Source: Halosimplex carlsbadense 2-9-1
GTDB taxonomy: Archaea > Halobacteriota > Halobacteria > Halobacteriales > Haloarculaceae
NCBI RefSeq assembly: GCF_000337455.1
Contig: NZ_AOIU01000034.1
Span: forward strand, 32,777-96,776
Length of the DNA stretch: 64,000 bases
Direction: 5' to 3'
Below, one piece after another: positions 17,290-25,988 of the stretch (positions within the stretch are counted from its first letter, which is position 1; every line of letters starts with the position of its first letter). Under the pieces are notes generated by a model. That model was not told the DNA's origin, did not search any database, and saw only the letters and a program-made list of their open reading frames with translations. The position numbers and the translations under genes were made by a program.

Positions 17290-17624
17290 GCTGGTACTGG
17301 CCGCAACCTGCAGGATAGCGAACTATAACTGCCCGCGGCCGTGCCGCACCGTAGTCGTCTTGCATATTTAAGCCTCACTGCCGACGAAGAAGTCCGAACG
17401 AACACCAACGCCAGCAGTACGTTAGCAGACGGCGTTTTCGGCTGAACAGAATCCGCCCACTGTACTGAACTCACCCGCTCCATGTTGTAGCGGGTTTCTG
17501 ATTGATCTCATAGAAGTCCACACACGTCGTGGTGTGTGTACACCCTGTACCGAGCGGCCATCGAGGGAGGTCTCGCCGGCGGTTTCACACACGTTTTTGC
17601 CGACGGGCCACCCAGCCCAGACCA
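17290..17624 (+). other. intergenic region with hairpins, no gene seen
   Basis: 335 bases of lower GC between divergent genes. It contains the HalOD1 promoter, a CATATTTAAGC box (about 17362-17372), a terminator-like hairpin CCCGCT...AGCGGG followed by TTT (17474-17497) and an inverted repeat CACACAC-GTCGTG-GTGTGTG (17519-17538) upstream of the phosphatase gene. No ORF here has a convincing start or composition. Confidence 0.5.
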
Positions 17625-18296
17625 GTGACGCCACCGCTCGCCGTCGACATCGACGGAACGCTCACCGACGAGGACCGCGCCGTCCACCCGCCCGTCCTGC
17701 CCGTCCTGCGGGAGTGGGACGCGCCCGTGGTGCTCGCGACGGGCAAGGCGCTACCGTATCCGGTCGCCCTCTGCGAGTTCGCGGGCGTCGAGCGGACCGT
17801 CGTCGCCGAGAACGGCGGTGTCGCGTTCGTCCACGCGACCGACGACCTGCTCTTTCTCGGCGACCGCGAGGCCGCGCAGTCGGTCGTCGACGAGTACGTC
17901 GAGACGGGCCACGACCTGGGGTGGGGATCCCACGACCTGATCAACCGCTGGCGCGAGACGGAGGTGGCCGTCAGCCGCGAGGCGCCGCTCGAACCGCTCC
18001 AGCGGATCGCCGCCGACCACGGACTCGAAGTCGTCGACACCGGCTTCGCCTACCACGTCAAATCGCCCGACGTGAGCAAAGGGCGAGCGCTGGAGGCCGT
18101 CGCCGAGCGGCTCGACCGCGACCCCGAGGAGTTCGTCGCCGTCGGCGACTCGATCAACGACGTGTCGACCTTCGAGGTCGCGGGGCGGTCGTTCGCGGTT
18201 GCCAACGCCGACGAGCCGGCCCGCGAGACCGCGGACGTGGTCCTCGACGCCGCCTACGGCGAGGGGTTCCTCGAAGCGGTCGAGCGGGTGCGGTGA
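17625..18296 (+). CDS. phosphoglycolate phosphatase-like HAD hydrolase
   Basis: 223 residues from GTG 17625. HAD motif I is DIDGTLTDED (nucleophile Asp8, acid Asp10), motif II lies at LATGKAL, motif III with K in VSKGRALEAV and motif IV in GDSINDVSTFEVAG. The C2-type cap (about 80-150) and size match archaeal TA0175-type phosphoglycolate phosphatases. It would remove 2-phosphoglycolate. Related sugar phosphatases share the scaffold, so the substrate is inferred. Confidence 0.86.
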   Translation: MTPPLAVDIDGTLTDEDRAVHPPVLPVLREWDAPVVLATGKALPYPVALCEFAGVERTVVAENGGVAFVHATDDLLFLGDREAAQSVVDEYVETGHDLGWGSHDLINRWRETEVAVSREAPLEPLQRIAADHGLEVVDTGFAYHVKSPDVSKGRALEAVAERLDRDPEEFVAVGDSINDVSTFEVAGRSFAVANADEPARETADVVLDAAYGEGFLEAVERVR

Positions 18297-18449
18297 CCTC
18301 GCTGGCCGCTCACACCGGTCGGCCGCGAGGGACTGCCGTATCCGCTCACGACCGCTGGGGACCGATACGGAACGCTCGGGAGCGCTACGGACGGGAATCG
18401 GGCGCAAACCCGGAGAAGGCTTTTGTACCGCCCACCGTTACCGACCCCC

Positions 18450-20201
18450 ATGAGCCCCGACCGGGCCGCCCTCGAACGCGCCATCGAGCGCGGTGAGCGC
18501 GAGGGCGGCAGCGTCGAGTTCAAAGAGCGGCTCACGAAAGACCTCCACCTGGCGGACGGTCGCCGCGAGTCGCTGGCCGCCCAACTGCGCCATCGCGTCC
18601 TCTCCGGCGACGGCGAAGCCACCTACGTCGTCGGCGTCACCGACGACGGCGCCCTCGCCGGCATCGCACCCGAGGAGTTCACCGAGTCGATGGACGTGCT
18701 GAGCCTGCTGGCCGAGGAAGCCGACGCCCACATCGAGAACGTCGAAACCTGGGGCGTCGACGCCGACGGCCGCGCCAAACCGAAAGGAAGCGGCCCCGCT
18801 CCCGGAGCGGGCGTCGGCGGGACCGAATCCGCCTCCTCGTCGACCGCCTCGGAGTCGTCGACCGCCTCGGAGTCGTCGCTCGACTCGCCCTCGAACCGCG
18901 AAACACCCGCCGAAGGCATCGTCGGCGTCGCTACCGTGCGAGAGGGCGCTGTGCTGGAGGACGACGAGCACATCGTCGTCGGCACCGCCGGTCACGTCGA
19001 CCACGGCAAGTCGACGCTGGTCGGGACGCTGGTCACCGGCCAGTCCGACGACGGCGAAGGCGGCACCCGCTCGTACCTCGACGTGCAACCCCACGAGGTC
19101 GAACGCGGTCTCTCCGCCGATCTGTCCTACGGCGTCTACGGCTTCGACGACGACGGACCGGTCCGCATGGACAACCCCGACCGCAAGTCCGACCGCGCCC
19201 GCGTCGTCGAGGAGGCGGACCGGCTCGTCTCGTTCGTCGACACCGTCGGCCACGAGCCGTGGCTGCGAACCACCATCCGCGGCCTCGTCGGTCAGAAGCT
19301 CGACTACGGCCTCCTGACCGTCGCGGCCGACGACGGCCCGACCAAGACCACCCGCGAACACCTGGGCATCCTCCTGGCGACGGACCTGCCGACGATGGTC
19401 GTCATCACGAAGGCCGACATCGTGAGCGACGAGCGTCTCGAGGAGGTCGAACGGGAGGTCGAGCGCCAGCTGCGGGAGGTGGGCAAGACGCCGCTGTCGG
19501 TGGCGCGCCACGGCGTCGGCGCGGCCGTCGAGGAGATCGATGAGAACGTCGTCCCCGTGCTGGCGACCAGCGCCGTCTCGATGGACGGGATGGACGCCCT
19601 CGACGAACTGCTGGAGCGGTTGCCCAAGACCGCCGGGCCGACCGACGACGAGTTCACGATGTACGTCGACCGCTCGTACAAGGTCACGGGCGTCGGCGCC
19701 GTCGCCTCCGGCACCATCCGTTCCGGGCGTGTCGAGGCCGGCGACGAACTCCTGCTCGGGCCGATGCAGGACGGCGGCTTTCGCGAGGTAGAGGTCCGGT
19801 CGATCGAGATGCACTACCACCGAGTCGACCGAGCGAAGGCCGGCCGGATCGTCGGCATCGCGCTGAAGGGCGTCCGCGAGGCCGACGTCGAGCGCGGGAT
19901 GGTTCTCCTGCCGCGCGACGCCGACCCGGATCCCGTCCGGGAGTTCGAGGCCGAGGTGATGGTCCTCAACCACCCGACCCGCATCGGCGAGGGGTACGAA
20001 CCGGTCGTCCACCTCGAAACCGTCAGCGAGGCCGCCGCCTTCTACCCCGACGACGGACGGCTGCTCCCCGGCGACTCCGGGACGACGCGCGTCCGCTTCA
20101 AGTTCCGGGCGTACATGGTCGTGGAGGGCCAGCGGTTCGTCTTCCGCGAAGGCCAGTCCAAGGGCGTCGGCAAGGTCACCGACGTGGACCCCGACGAGTA
20201 G
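18450..20201 (+). CDS. GTPBP1-type translational GTPase
   Basis: 583 residues. An N-terminal domain (about 1-115: GGSVEFKERLTKDLHLADGR, YVVGVTDDGALAGI) is followed by a Ser/Ala-rich linker and an EF-Tu-like G domain: G1 GHVDHGKST (about 181-189), G3 DTVGHEPWL and G4 TKAD. Beta-barrel domains II and III follow (YKVTGVGAVASGTIRSGRVE, VMVLNHPTRIGEGYEPVVH). This is the archaeal GTPBP1/GTPBP2-like family, suspected to act in ribosome rescue or mRNA surveillance. ATG at 18450 fits the family start. Confidence 0.87.
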   Translation: MSPDRAALERAIERGEREGGSVEFKERLTKDLHLADGRRESLAAQLRHRVLSGDGEATYVVGVTDDGALAGIAPEEFTESMDVLSLLAEEADAHIENVETWGVDADGRAKPKGSGPAPGAGVGGTESASSSTASESSTASESSLDSPSNRETPAEGIVGVATVREGAVLEDDEHIVVGTAGHVDHGKSTLVGTLVTGQSDDGEGGTRSYLDVQPHEVERGLSADLSYGVYGFDDDGPVRMDNPDRKSDRARVVEEADRLVSFVDTVGHEPWLRTTIRGLVGQKLDYGLLTVAADDGPTKTTREHLGILLATDLPTMVVITKADIVSDERLEEVEREVERQLREVGKTPLSVARHGVGAAVEEIDENVVPVLATSAVSMDGMDALDELLERLPKTAGPTDDEFTMYVDRSYKVTGVGAVASGTIRSGRVEAGDELLLGPMQDGGFREVEVRSIEMHYHRVDRAKAGRIVGIALKGVREADVERGMVLLPRDADPDPVREFEAEVMVLNHPTRIGEGYEPVVHLETVSEAAAFYPDDGRLLPGDSGTTRVRFKFRAYMVVEGQRFVFREGQSKGVGKVTDVDPDE

Positions 20202-20449
20202 CGGTCGCCGACCGGGACGTGGACCGCCGCCAGGCGGCAGTTACGCGCGGTAGCCGTCGTTCACTCCTCTCCAGTACCCGATTACGACACCGCTAGGCCC
20301 CGGATACTCGCGACAGCCCGATCTAACTTCCGTCCCCGGATCGCTACCGGTGCGCTACCACCCGGACAGCCGGTCGGTAACTTTGACCGGTGCGATCCAG
20401 GTGACGACACGCGTGCGGGACGGCGGGTTCCGCCCGCGGGAGATCACCA

Positions 20450-21346
20450 ATGAGTTTCGAGAATCAGCCAAACCGACAGAACCCGATCGAGCAACAGCAG
20501 CTGAGCCGACAGCCCCAGATCCGGCAGGCGAGCCAGCAGCCACAGACACAGCAGGGGTACATCCCCGCGGCACAACAGCCCAGCGGGCAGCAGGCGGGCT
20601 TCCCCGGCCAGCAGGGTCGCGGTGCAGACCAGGGCGCACAGGACCAGCGCCACTCCCAGCAGTTCCGACAGCGGATGAGTCAGCTCGCCCAGCAACGATC
20701 CCGTGACCCCCAGACCGGTCAGTTCCTGCCACAGAGTCAGCAGCCGACACAGCAGTACCAGGGGAGTCAACAGTCCCAGCAGCCCCGGACCCAGCAGTAC
20801 CAGCAGCCACAGACACAGCAGGCGAGTCAGCAGCCCCAGTCACAACAGATCCAGACCAAACAGCCCCAGACGCAGCAACTGGGTCAACAGCCGACGCAGC
20901 AGCAACTGGGTCAGCAACCGCAGACTCAGCAGATGAACCAGCAGCCCCAGCCACAGCAGATGAACCAGCAGCCCCAGGCCCAGCAGACGAGTCAGCGGCC
21001 CCAGACGCAGCAACTCGGCCAGCAGCCGACTCAACAGCAGGGGTACGTCCCCGCGGCGCAACAGCCCAGCGGGCAACAGGCCGGCTTCCCCGGCCAGCAG
21101 GGTCGCGGCGCCGACCAGGGCGTCCAGGACCGACGCCACTCCCAGCAGTTCCGACAGCAGATGCACGACCTCGCCGAACAGCGACACCGCGACCCCCAGA
21201 CCGGCCGGTTCCTGCCGGAGAACCAGCAGGACCAGCAGAGCCAACAGAGTCAACAGGGTCGACAGAGCCAGTCGGGCGGCCAGATGTACGCCCAGCGGTC
21301 CGAGCAGACCCAGCAGCCCGAGACGCAGCAGGAGAACTGGCAGTAG
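20450..21346 (+). CDS. glutamine-rich low-complexity protein with duplicated module
   Basis: 298 residues, roughly one third Gln, with many QQPQ/TQQ units, no Cys and very few acidic residues. A module of about 60 residues occurs twice (35-94 and 197-256), each with GYxPAAQQPSGQQAGFPGQQ, then RHSQQFRQ and RDPQTGxFLP. Between them lie short tandem repeats of the type QQPQxQQMN. A GGGAG element nine bases before the ATG resembles a Shine-Dalgarno site. The function is unknown. The composition recalls prion-like or intrinsically disordered proteins, an inference only. Confidence 0.7.
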   Translation: MSFENQPNRQNPIEQQQLSRQPQIRQASQQPQTQQGYIPAAQQPSGQQAGFPGQQGRGADQGAQDQRHSQQFRQRMSQLAQQRSRDPQTGQFLPQSQQPTQQYQGSQQSQQPRTQQYQQPQTQQASQQPQSQQIQTKQPQTQQLGQQPTQQQLGQQPQTQQMNQQPQPQQMNQQPQAQQTSQRPQTQQLGQQPTQQQGYVPAAQQPSGQQAGFPGQQGRGADQGVQDRRHSQQFRQQMHDLAEQRHRDPQTGRFLPENQQDQQSQQSQQGRQSQSGGQMYAQRSEQTQQPETQQENWQ

Positions 21347-21470
21347 GCCCTTCGGGTAGCCACCGCCCGCCGGCGGTCGACACCGCGACACCGGCTATTT
21401 TTTCGAGTTCGGCGTCCCGTAGCGTCGGCTGGCGGAAAACCACGTTCGCGGAGGAGCGGCGAGACCGGTT

Positions 21471-21746
21471 TCAGGACTCCATCTTCGCGACGATCTCGTC
21501 GGCCGCGTCGCGAGCCGCGCTCTCGTCGCCGACGCCGTCGACCGGAACGAGGACGCTCTGGGCGGTCCAGTCCTCGTTGCCGTGTTCGTCGCCGGTACGG
21601 ACTTCGGCGCCCGAGACGACGGAGCCGGCGACGTTCGCCGCCCAGTCCGGCGTCCGGATCTCGTCGAACTCGTCGGGGTCGCGATAGCGCACGTGATAGT
21701 AGTTCTCGGTCTGCTCGACGCCCTGGATCGATCGGGAACTCGCCAT
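21471..21746 (-). CDS. small haloarchaeal protein, function unknown
   Basis: 91 residues beginning MASSRSIQGVEQTENYYHVR, then YRDPDEFDEIRTPDWAANVA, GSEVRTGDEHGNEDWTAQS-like strands and a C-terminal helix (AARDAADEIVAKMES). All-beta plus one helix; no Cys. The frame upstream of this ATG (to 21806) looks unlike protein. The pattern 'YYHVRYRDPDEFDEIRTPDWA' suggests a DNA- or nucleotide-associated beta domain, but no family is recognised with certainty. Confidence 0.7.
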   Translation of the reverse strand: MASSRSIQGVEQTENYYHVRYRDPDEFDEIRTPDWAANVAGSVVSGAEVRTGDEHGNEDWTAQSVLVPVDGVGDESAARDAADEIVAKMES

Positions 21747-21824
21747 ACCGGGCGGTAGCACTGGCGCGCCCGAGAGTCGTCTGCAGGCGATCGAAAGGGC
21801 GACCACGGCGCGGAAACGCGGCCG

Positions 21825-22487
21825 CTACTCCCCGCCCAAGACGGCCCGTAGGAGCTTCGATTCGGCCTTCCGGAGGTGTTCGGCTGCGGTGCTGGGCGCA
21901 CAGCCGAGGGCGTCGGCGACCGCCTCGTGGTCGGCGGTCCGGGGCACGTCGTAGTACCCAAGGTCGAGACCCGCCTCGACGGCCTCGCGCTGGCGGTCGG
22001 TGAGTCGGGCCGTCGGCGCGACCCGGGAGGTCGCGAGCGACCCGACCGCCTCGACGGTCACCTCGATCGGGTCCGGAACCTCGCCCATCGCCGCCTGGAG
22101 TTCCTCGTCCGGGCCGAAGACGGTGAGCGTGACGGTGCCGTCGGCGCCGTAGACGATCGGCGGGACGACGACGAGTCCGCCCCGACTGACCGGACCGAAC
22201 AGCTCCGCGAGCGACGCGGTCGTCGCGTCGCGGACGTAGACGTAGAAGGCGCCGTCGTCCACGGGCTCGATGTCGTAGCCGACGACCGCGTCGACGTCGT
22301 CGGCCGCCGCGGCGAAGGCGTCGGCGTCGCCCTCGACGTAGTGGAGGATGCCCAGCGCGTCGCCGGTGAAGTTCCACTGCAGCGCCGTCGCCCGCTCGAC
22401 GAACGGCGCTCGCGTCAGGACGCCGTACATCGGGTGGATATCCCCCTCCCTGCCGTGAGCGGTGATCGATACTCGGAGGCGCTTCAC
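21825..22487 (-). CDS. HTH_10 family transcription regulator
   Basis: 220 residues from GTG 22487 (KRLRVSITAHGREGDIHPMY). The C-terminal part LTDRQREAVEAGLDLGYYDV plus ADALGCAPSTAAEHLRKAES is the HTH_10 domain; the N-terminal 155 residues are a sensor-like domain. An in-frame ATG at 22541 would add 18 residues, but a TATA box GTTTATCA (22511-22518) lies about 25 nt before the GTG, so the shorter leaderless start is preferred. Divergent from the SDR gene, a possible target. Confidence 0.86.
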   Translation of the reverse strand: MKRLRVSITAHGREGDIHPMYGVLTRAPFVERATALQWNFTGDALGILHYVEGDADAFAAAADDVDAVVGYDIEPVDDGAFYVYVRDATTASLAELFGPVSRGGLVVVPPIVYGADGTVTLTVFGPDEELQAAMGEVPDPIEVTVEAVGSLATSRVAPTARLTDRQREAVEAGLDLGYYDVPRTADHEAVADALGCAPSTAAEHLRKAESKLLRAVLGGE

Positions 22488-22510
22488 GATCGACGATTCG
22501 CCCAGACACT

Positions 22511-22518
22511 TGATAAAC
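22511..22518 (-). promoter_or_regulatory. TATA box deciding the start of the HTH_10 gene
   Basis: GTTTATCA on the minus strand, about 24 nt before GTG 22487; it would place the transcription start at this codon and lies inside the longer alternative frame. Confidence 0.6.
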
Positions 22519-22572
22519 CAGCCGGACAGATGCGGCAGCATCGATACGGACGCCGCCCGCGTGCGTCCGAGT

Positions 22573-23412
22573 ATGAACGACGTACTGGTGACCGGTGCGA
22601 CGGGGACGCTCGGGCGGGCGCTCGTCGGCCGGCTCGTCGACGACGGGTGGCGAGTGCTGGCGGCGAGCCGGACGCCGACCGACGCTTCGGAGATCGCCGG
22701 GGCGAACGACGCAGCCGCGGTCGAGTGGGTCGAGCTGGACCTGGTCGAGGGAGTCGGGATCGAGCGCGCAGTCGAGGAGGCCGACGCGGTCGTCCACGCG
22801 GCGACGGCGCCGCGGGGAGACCCAGAGGCGGTCGACGTCCGCGGGACCGAACGCCTGCTCGACGCCGCCGAGTCCGCGGGCGTCGACCACTTCGTCTACC
22901 CCTCGATCGTCGGCGTCGACGCGATCCCGCTCTCGTACTACGAGCGCAAGCGCGAGGGCGAGCGGGCGGTCGAGGCGAGCCCCGTCCCGTCGACGGTCCT
23001 GCGGGCGACGCAGTTCCACGCGTTCGTCGAGGAGATCCTCGGGACTGTCGCGAAAATCCCTGTCTGGCCGCTGCCGACGACGTTTCGGATCCAGCCGGTC
23101 GACCACCGGGAGGTCGCCGACCGACTCGTCGACTCCCTCGCCGCCGAACCGCTGGGCCGCGCCGCCCCCGTCGGCGGCCCGGCGGTCCACACGCTCGGGG
23201 AACTGGCTGGCGCGTATCGCGAGGCCAGGGGACTCCGCCGAGCTATCGTCCGACTCCCGGTTCCCGGGGTCGTCGCGAAGGGGTTCCGCGACGGGCGAGC
23301 GACCCGTCCCGACCGCGCGGTCGGGACCGTGACCTGGGAGTCCTGGCTGGCGGAGCGAGACGGCGGCTCGGCGGAGTCGGCGGCCGAACGGGCGGGGGCG
23401 ACTTCCGGATGA
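22573..23412 (+). CDS. NAD(P)-binding atypical SDR (NmrA/NDUFA9-like)
   Basis: 279 residues. GATGTLGRALVGRLVDDGWR is the dinucleotide-binding loop; DAVVHAAT and the VRGTERLLDAAESAGVDHFV helix follow, with YYERKREGERAVEAS taking the place of YxxxK. This plan is that of atypical SDRs with NAD(P)H-binding, oxidoreductase or ligand-sensor roles. No membrane segment. The substrate is not deducible; the divergent HTH_10 regulator may control it. Confidence 0.84.
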   Translation: MNDVLVTGATGTLGRALVGRLVDDGWRVLAASRTPTDASEIAGANDAAAVEWVELDLVEGVGIERAVEEADAVVHAATAPRGDPEAVDVRGTERLLDAAESAGVDHFVYPSIVGVDAIPLSYYERKREGERAVEASPVPSTVLRATQFHAFVEEILGTVAKIPVWPLPTTFRIQPVDHREVADRLVDSLAAEPLGRAAPVGGPAVHTLGELAGAYREARGLRRAIVRLPVPGVVAKGFRDGRATRPDRAVGTVTWESWLAERDGGSAESAAERAGATSG

Positions 23413-23457
23413 ACGTGTCTGGATCGAGAGCGCGGCCAGCTGTCGCCGCCCGCTCGC

Positions 23458-24138
23458 TCAGGCCCAGGGTTCCTCGGCGAGGTCGTGGAGCGACTCGACG
23501 ACGTGATGGGGTTCGGGGTCGAGGGCGGCCGAGCGGTCGCCGTCAGCGAGCCAGACCGACCGCAGTCCCGCCGCGTGAGCCCCGGTCACGTCGGCGGCGT
23601 GGGAGTTGCCGACGTGGACGGTCCGGTCGGGGGCGACTCCGAGTTCGTCCAGCGCGAGGTGGAACGGTTCGGGGTCGGGCTTGTACGGCGCGTCGTGACC
23701 GCCGTGGACGACCACCTCGAAGCGGTCCTCGATCCCGAGGCCGGCGAGCTTCTGGGACTGCATCCACGGGTCGCCGTTGGTGACCATGCCGACCCGGTAG
23801 GCGTCGGTCAGCGCGTCGAGCGCGCGTTCGGCGCCGTCGAGGAAGCGGACGTTCGACTGGTCGCGCTCGTCGGTGTAGATGTCGGCGATCTCCTCGCCGA
23901 CGGCCTCGCCGTGGCCGGCTTCGGCGGCGAAGGTCCCGAACGCCGCGCGGCGGGTGTCGCGGATGTCGTCGCCGGCGTCGGAGAACTCGGCCAGGCGGCC
24001 GACGTACTCGGCGCCGTCGAAGAAGGGGTCGACGCCGACGCGGTCGAAGGCGAGCGCGAGGATGTCGTCGGCGCTGCGCTCGTACGTACAGATGGTGTCG
24101 TCCAGGTCGAAGAGGACGGCCTCTACTGGCCCCGTCAT
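23458..24138 (-). CDS. HAD family hydrolase
   Basis: 226 residues. Motif I is LFDLDDTICTYE (Asp11/Asp13), motif II VTNGDPW, motif III K near PYKPDPEPF and motif IV HVGNSHAADVTGAHAAG. It has a helical C1 cap (about 18-95), like phosphoglycolate phosphatase and related dehalogenase-like phosphatases. The substrate cannot be read from the sequence. Confidence 0.86.
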   Translation of the reverse strand: MTGPVEAVLFDLDDTICTYERSADDILALAFDRVGVDPFFDGAEYVGRLAEFSDAGDDIRDTRRAAFGTFAAEAGHGEAVGEEIADIYTDERDQSNVRFLDGAERALDALTDAYRVGMVTNGDPWMQSQKLAGLGIEDRFEVVVHGGHDAPYKPDPEPFHLALDELGVAPDRTVHVGNSHAADVTGAHAAGLRSVWLADGDRSAALDPEPHHVVESLHDLAEEPWA

Positions 24139-24229
24139 TGCGCGATAGTAGCGCCCCGGCGGCCAAAAGCCGGTCGGTCCGGTGCCGTCGAACCGCGGTC
24201 CGTCGCCCGCGACGCCGACGCGGCCGAGC

Positions 24230-24604
24230 TCACTCCCCGTCCGAGAGCCCGGCGACCAGCGCGTCGACGGCCCGCTTGACGGCGGCCCCCGACTCGATCC
24301 GGACCGCTCCGTCGTCGGTCACGGACAGGTCTGGCCCGTCGACCGAACCGCGTACTCGCTGGGCGTCCACCGGACCCGCGTCCCCGATCGACAGCACCGC
24401 CGCGTCGGGGTAGAGGCGGACGGTTCCGACCCGTTCGTCGCGGTAGGCGACGCCGTAGGCGACCGTACCCTCGGGCGAGGGCGCTGCGTCCGGGTCGGCG
24501 TCGACGACGGACACGTCGCCCAGGGAGCCCCGGTCGCGGCCGGAGAGTTCCGAGGAGAGCAACTGGGCGACGCGCTTGCCGTCGGTGATCCGGTCTTCGA
24601 CCAT
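24230..24604 (-). CDS. conserved haloarchaeal protein of unknown function
   Basis: 124 residues: MVEDRITDGKRVAQLLSSEL, then short strands (VSVVDADPDA, GTVAYGVAYRDERVGTVRLY, AAVLSIGD) and a C-terminal helix (AAVKRAVDALVAGLS). Alpha/beta, acidic, cytosolic. Its ATG overlaps the TGA of the DUF2240 gene, so the two are coupled and may work together. No motif identifies a reaction. Confidence 0.7.
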   Translation of the reverse strand: MVEDRITDGKRVAQLLSSELSGRDRGSLGDVSVVDADPDAAPSPEGTVAYGVAYRDERVGTVRLYPDAAVLSIGDAGPVDAQRVRGSVDGPDLSVTDDGAVRIESGAAVKRAVDALVAGLSDGE

Positions 24605-25053
24605 CAGTCGCCCCCCAGTTCGTCGGCGGCGCGGTCGGCCAGGTCGCCGAGTTCGACGCCCTCGCGGCGGGCGTAGACGACCGCCGCGGCCTCGACGGTG
24701 ACGCCGAGGTCCGACTGCAGGCGGTTGACCGCGGCGACGGCGTCCTGTTTGTCCACGCCCGACTGGACGATAGCGTCGAGCGCGCGCTCGAAGTTCGACC
24801 GCTGGCGCAACACGTCGTCGCCGGGGACGAACTCGTCGGGGACCGTCACCTCCCGTGGTTCGAACGTCGGTCGGAGCTCGTCGTCCGTGCGGTCGAGTAG
24901 CCCCTCGGTGGCGGCCACGTCGACGAGGCGCTTGGCCTGCTCGGGGGAGAACCACTCGCGGTCGAGCGAGAGCGCGACGACGAACTCGCTCTCCGAGAGG
25001 GACTCGCGGCCCTTCGCCCGGAAGGGGACGGCGACGGCGCGACGCAGACTCAT
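24604..25053 (-). CDS. DUF2240 family protein
   Basis: 149 residues from ATG 25053. MSLRRAVAVPFRAKGRESLS, ESEFVVALSLDREWFSPEQA and the LDAIVQSGVDKQDAVAAVNR with DLGVTVEAAAVVYARREGVE segments match the archaeal DUF2240 family, a helical, possibly winged-helix domain plus a UBA-like three-helix end. Function unknown. It forms a two-gene unit with the 124-residue protein downstream. Confidence 0.78.
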   Translation of the reverse strand: MSLRRAVAVPFRAKGRESLSESEFVVALSLDREWFSPEQAKRLVDVAATEGLLDRTDDELRPTFEPREVTVPDEFVPGDDVLRQRSNFERALDAIVQSGVDKQDAVAAVNRLQSDLGVTVEAAAVVYARREGVELGDLADRAADELGGD

Positions 25054-25200
25054 CGTCCGTCGATGGGCGCGTCCCGGAACGTAACGTTGCCGGTCGCCGG
25101 CCGCGGTCGGGACCCGGTCGCCCCGCGGCGTGCGAACGGTCCCCGTCGAGACCGACCGAGAGTCGAGAGGTTCAAGTAGACGCTGGGCGACTGCACGGGT

Positions 25201-25572
25201 ATGAAGTTCCAGGGACGCTCCCCGCGCAAGCGAACCGGCGGTCGACGCCGGAACTTCCGGAAGAAGAAAAAGCACGAACTGGGCGACCAGCCGACCGAGA
25301 CGCGCGTCGGCGAGACGAGCCTGAAGACGGTCGAGGCCCGCGGCAACACCGAGAAGGTCCGCGCGGTCACCGCCAACACCGCCAGCGTCGCCACCGACGG
25401 CGATGTCGTCGCCGCCGAGATCGAGGACGTCGAGGAGAACCCCTCGAACCCCAACTACGTGCGCCGGAACATCATCACGAAAGGCGCCATCGTCTCCACC
25501 AGCGAGGGCCGCGCCCGCGTGACGTCCCGCCCCGGCCAGGACGGCCAGATCAACGCCGTTCTCGTCGAGTAA
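25201..25572 (+). CDS. rps8e: 30S ribosomal protein S8e (eS8)
   Basis: 123 residues, the archaeal length. MKFQGRSPRKRTGGRRRNFR followed by KKKKHELGDQPTETRVGE and NPSNPNYVRRNIITKGAIVS is diagnostic. eS8 is an archaeal/eukaryal small-subunit protein. A TTCAAGTAG box (about 25171-25179) lies about 25 nt before the ATG, so the message is likely leaderless. It is a single-gene unit here. Confidence 0.97.
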   Translation: MKFQGRSPRKRTGGRRRNFRKKKKHELGDQPTETRVGETSLKTVEARGNTEKVRAVTANTASVATDGDVVAAEIEDVEENPSNPNYVRRNIITKGAIVSTSEGRARVTSRPGQDGQINAVLVE

Positions 25573-25988
25573 CGGCGGTCTTCTCTCCGAATTTATACGT
25601 TCGCCGCCGCCAGCCGCGGGTCCCGCCTCGACCGCGTCTATATAGCGTTCCGGTTCCCCACGTTCCGGTGGGGATCGGCCCGTAGCACTCTTAGCGAGCC
25701 TTATTCCGGTCGGTCACCCAGACAGCGGTGGCGTGCGGCACCAACCACCGAGCACGCACCGAACACTGCCACCCCGTTCGACGCGTTACCGCACGTCCCA
25801 TTCACGACTGCCACCTCGTTCGGGGCACCCATCCCCGTTTTTGCACCCCACGTAGCCACCGGTCACGATAGGGTCGCGAGGGACGGGCATACCAGCGGGT
25901 GGAACTCTCTACCCTGCGACATACCGGAGATTCAGAACTGTAGGCGGCGATCGAATCCGCTCGGACGACGGGCGGGACGGTCGTCGGC
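25573..25988 (+). other. intergenic region, no gene seen
   Basis: 416 bases between two convergently arranged genes. It contains TTTATACG and CTATATAGCG boxes (about 25601 and 25638) and an imperfect direct repeat ACTGCCACCYCGTTCG at 25764 and 25806, 42 bases apart. No convincing ORF or RNA fold was found by reading. Confidence 0.45.

Noticed and set aside
20355..21443. Long minus-strand frame over the Q-rich gene
   Set aside because: It is the mirror of CAG-rich repeats, Ser/Ala/Gly/Val-monotonous, and has no ribosome site; the + strand frame has a proper start and duplicated module.
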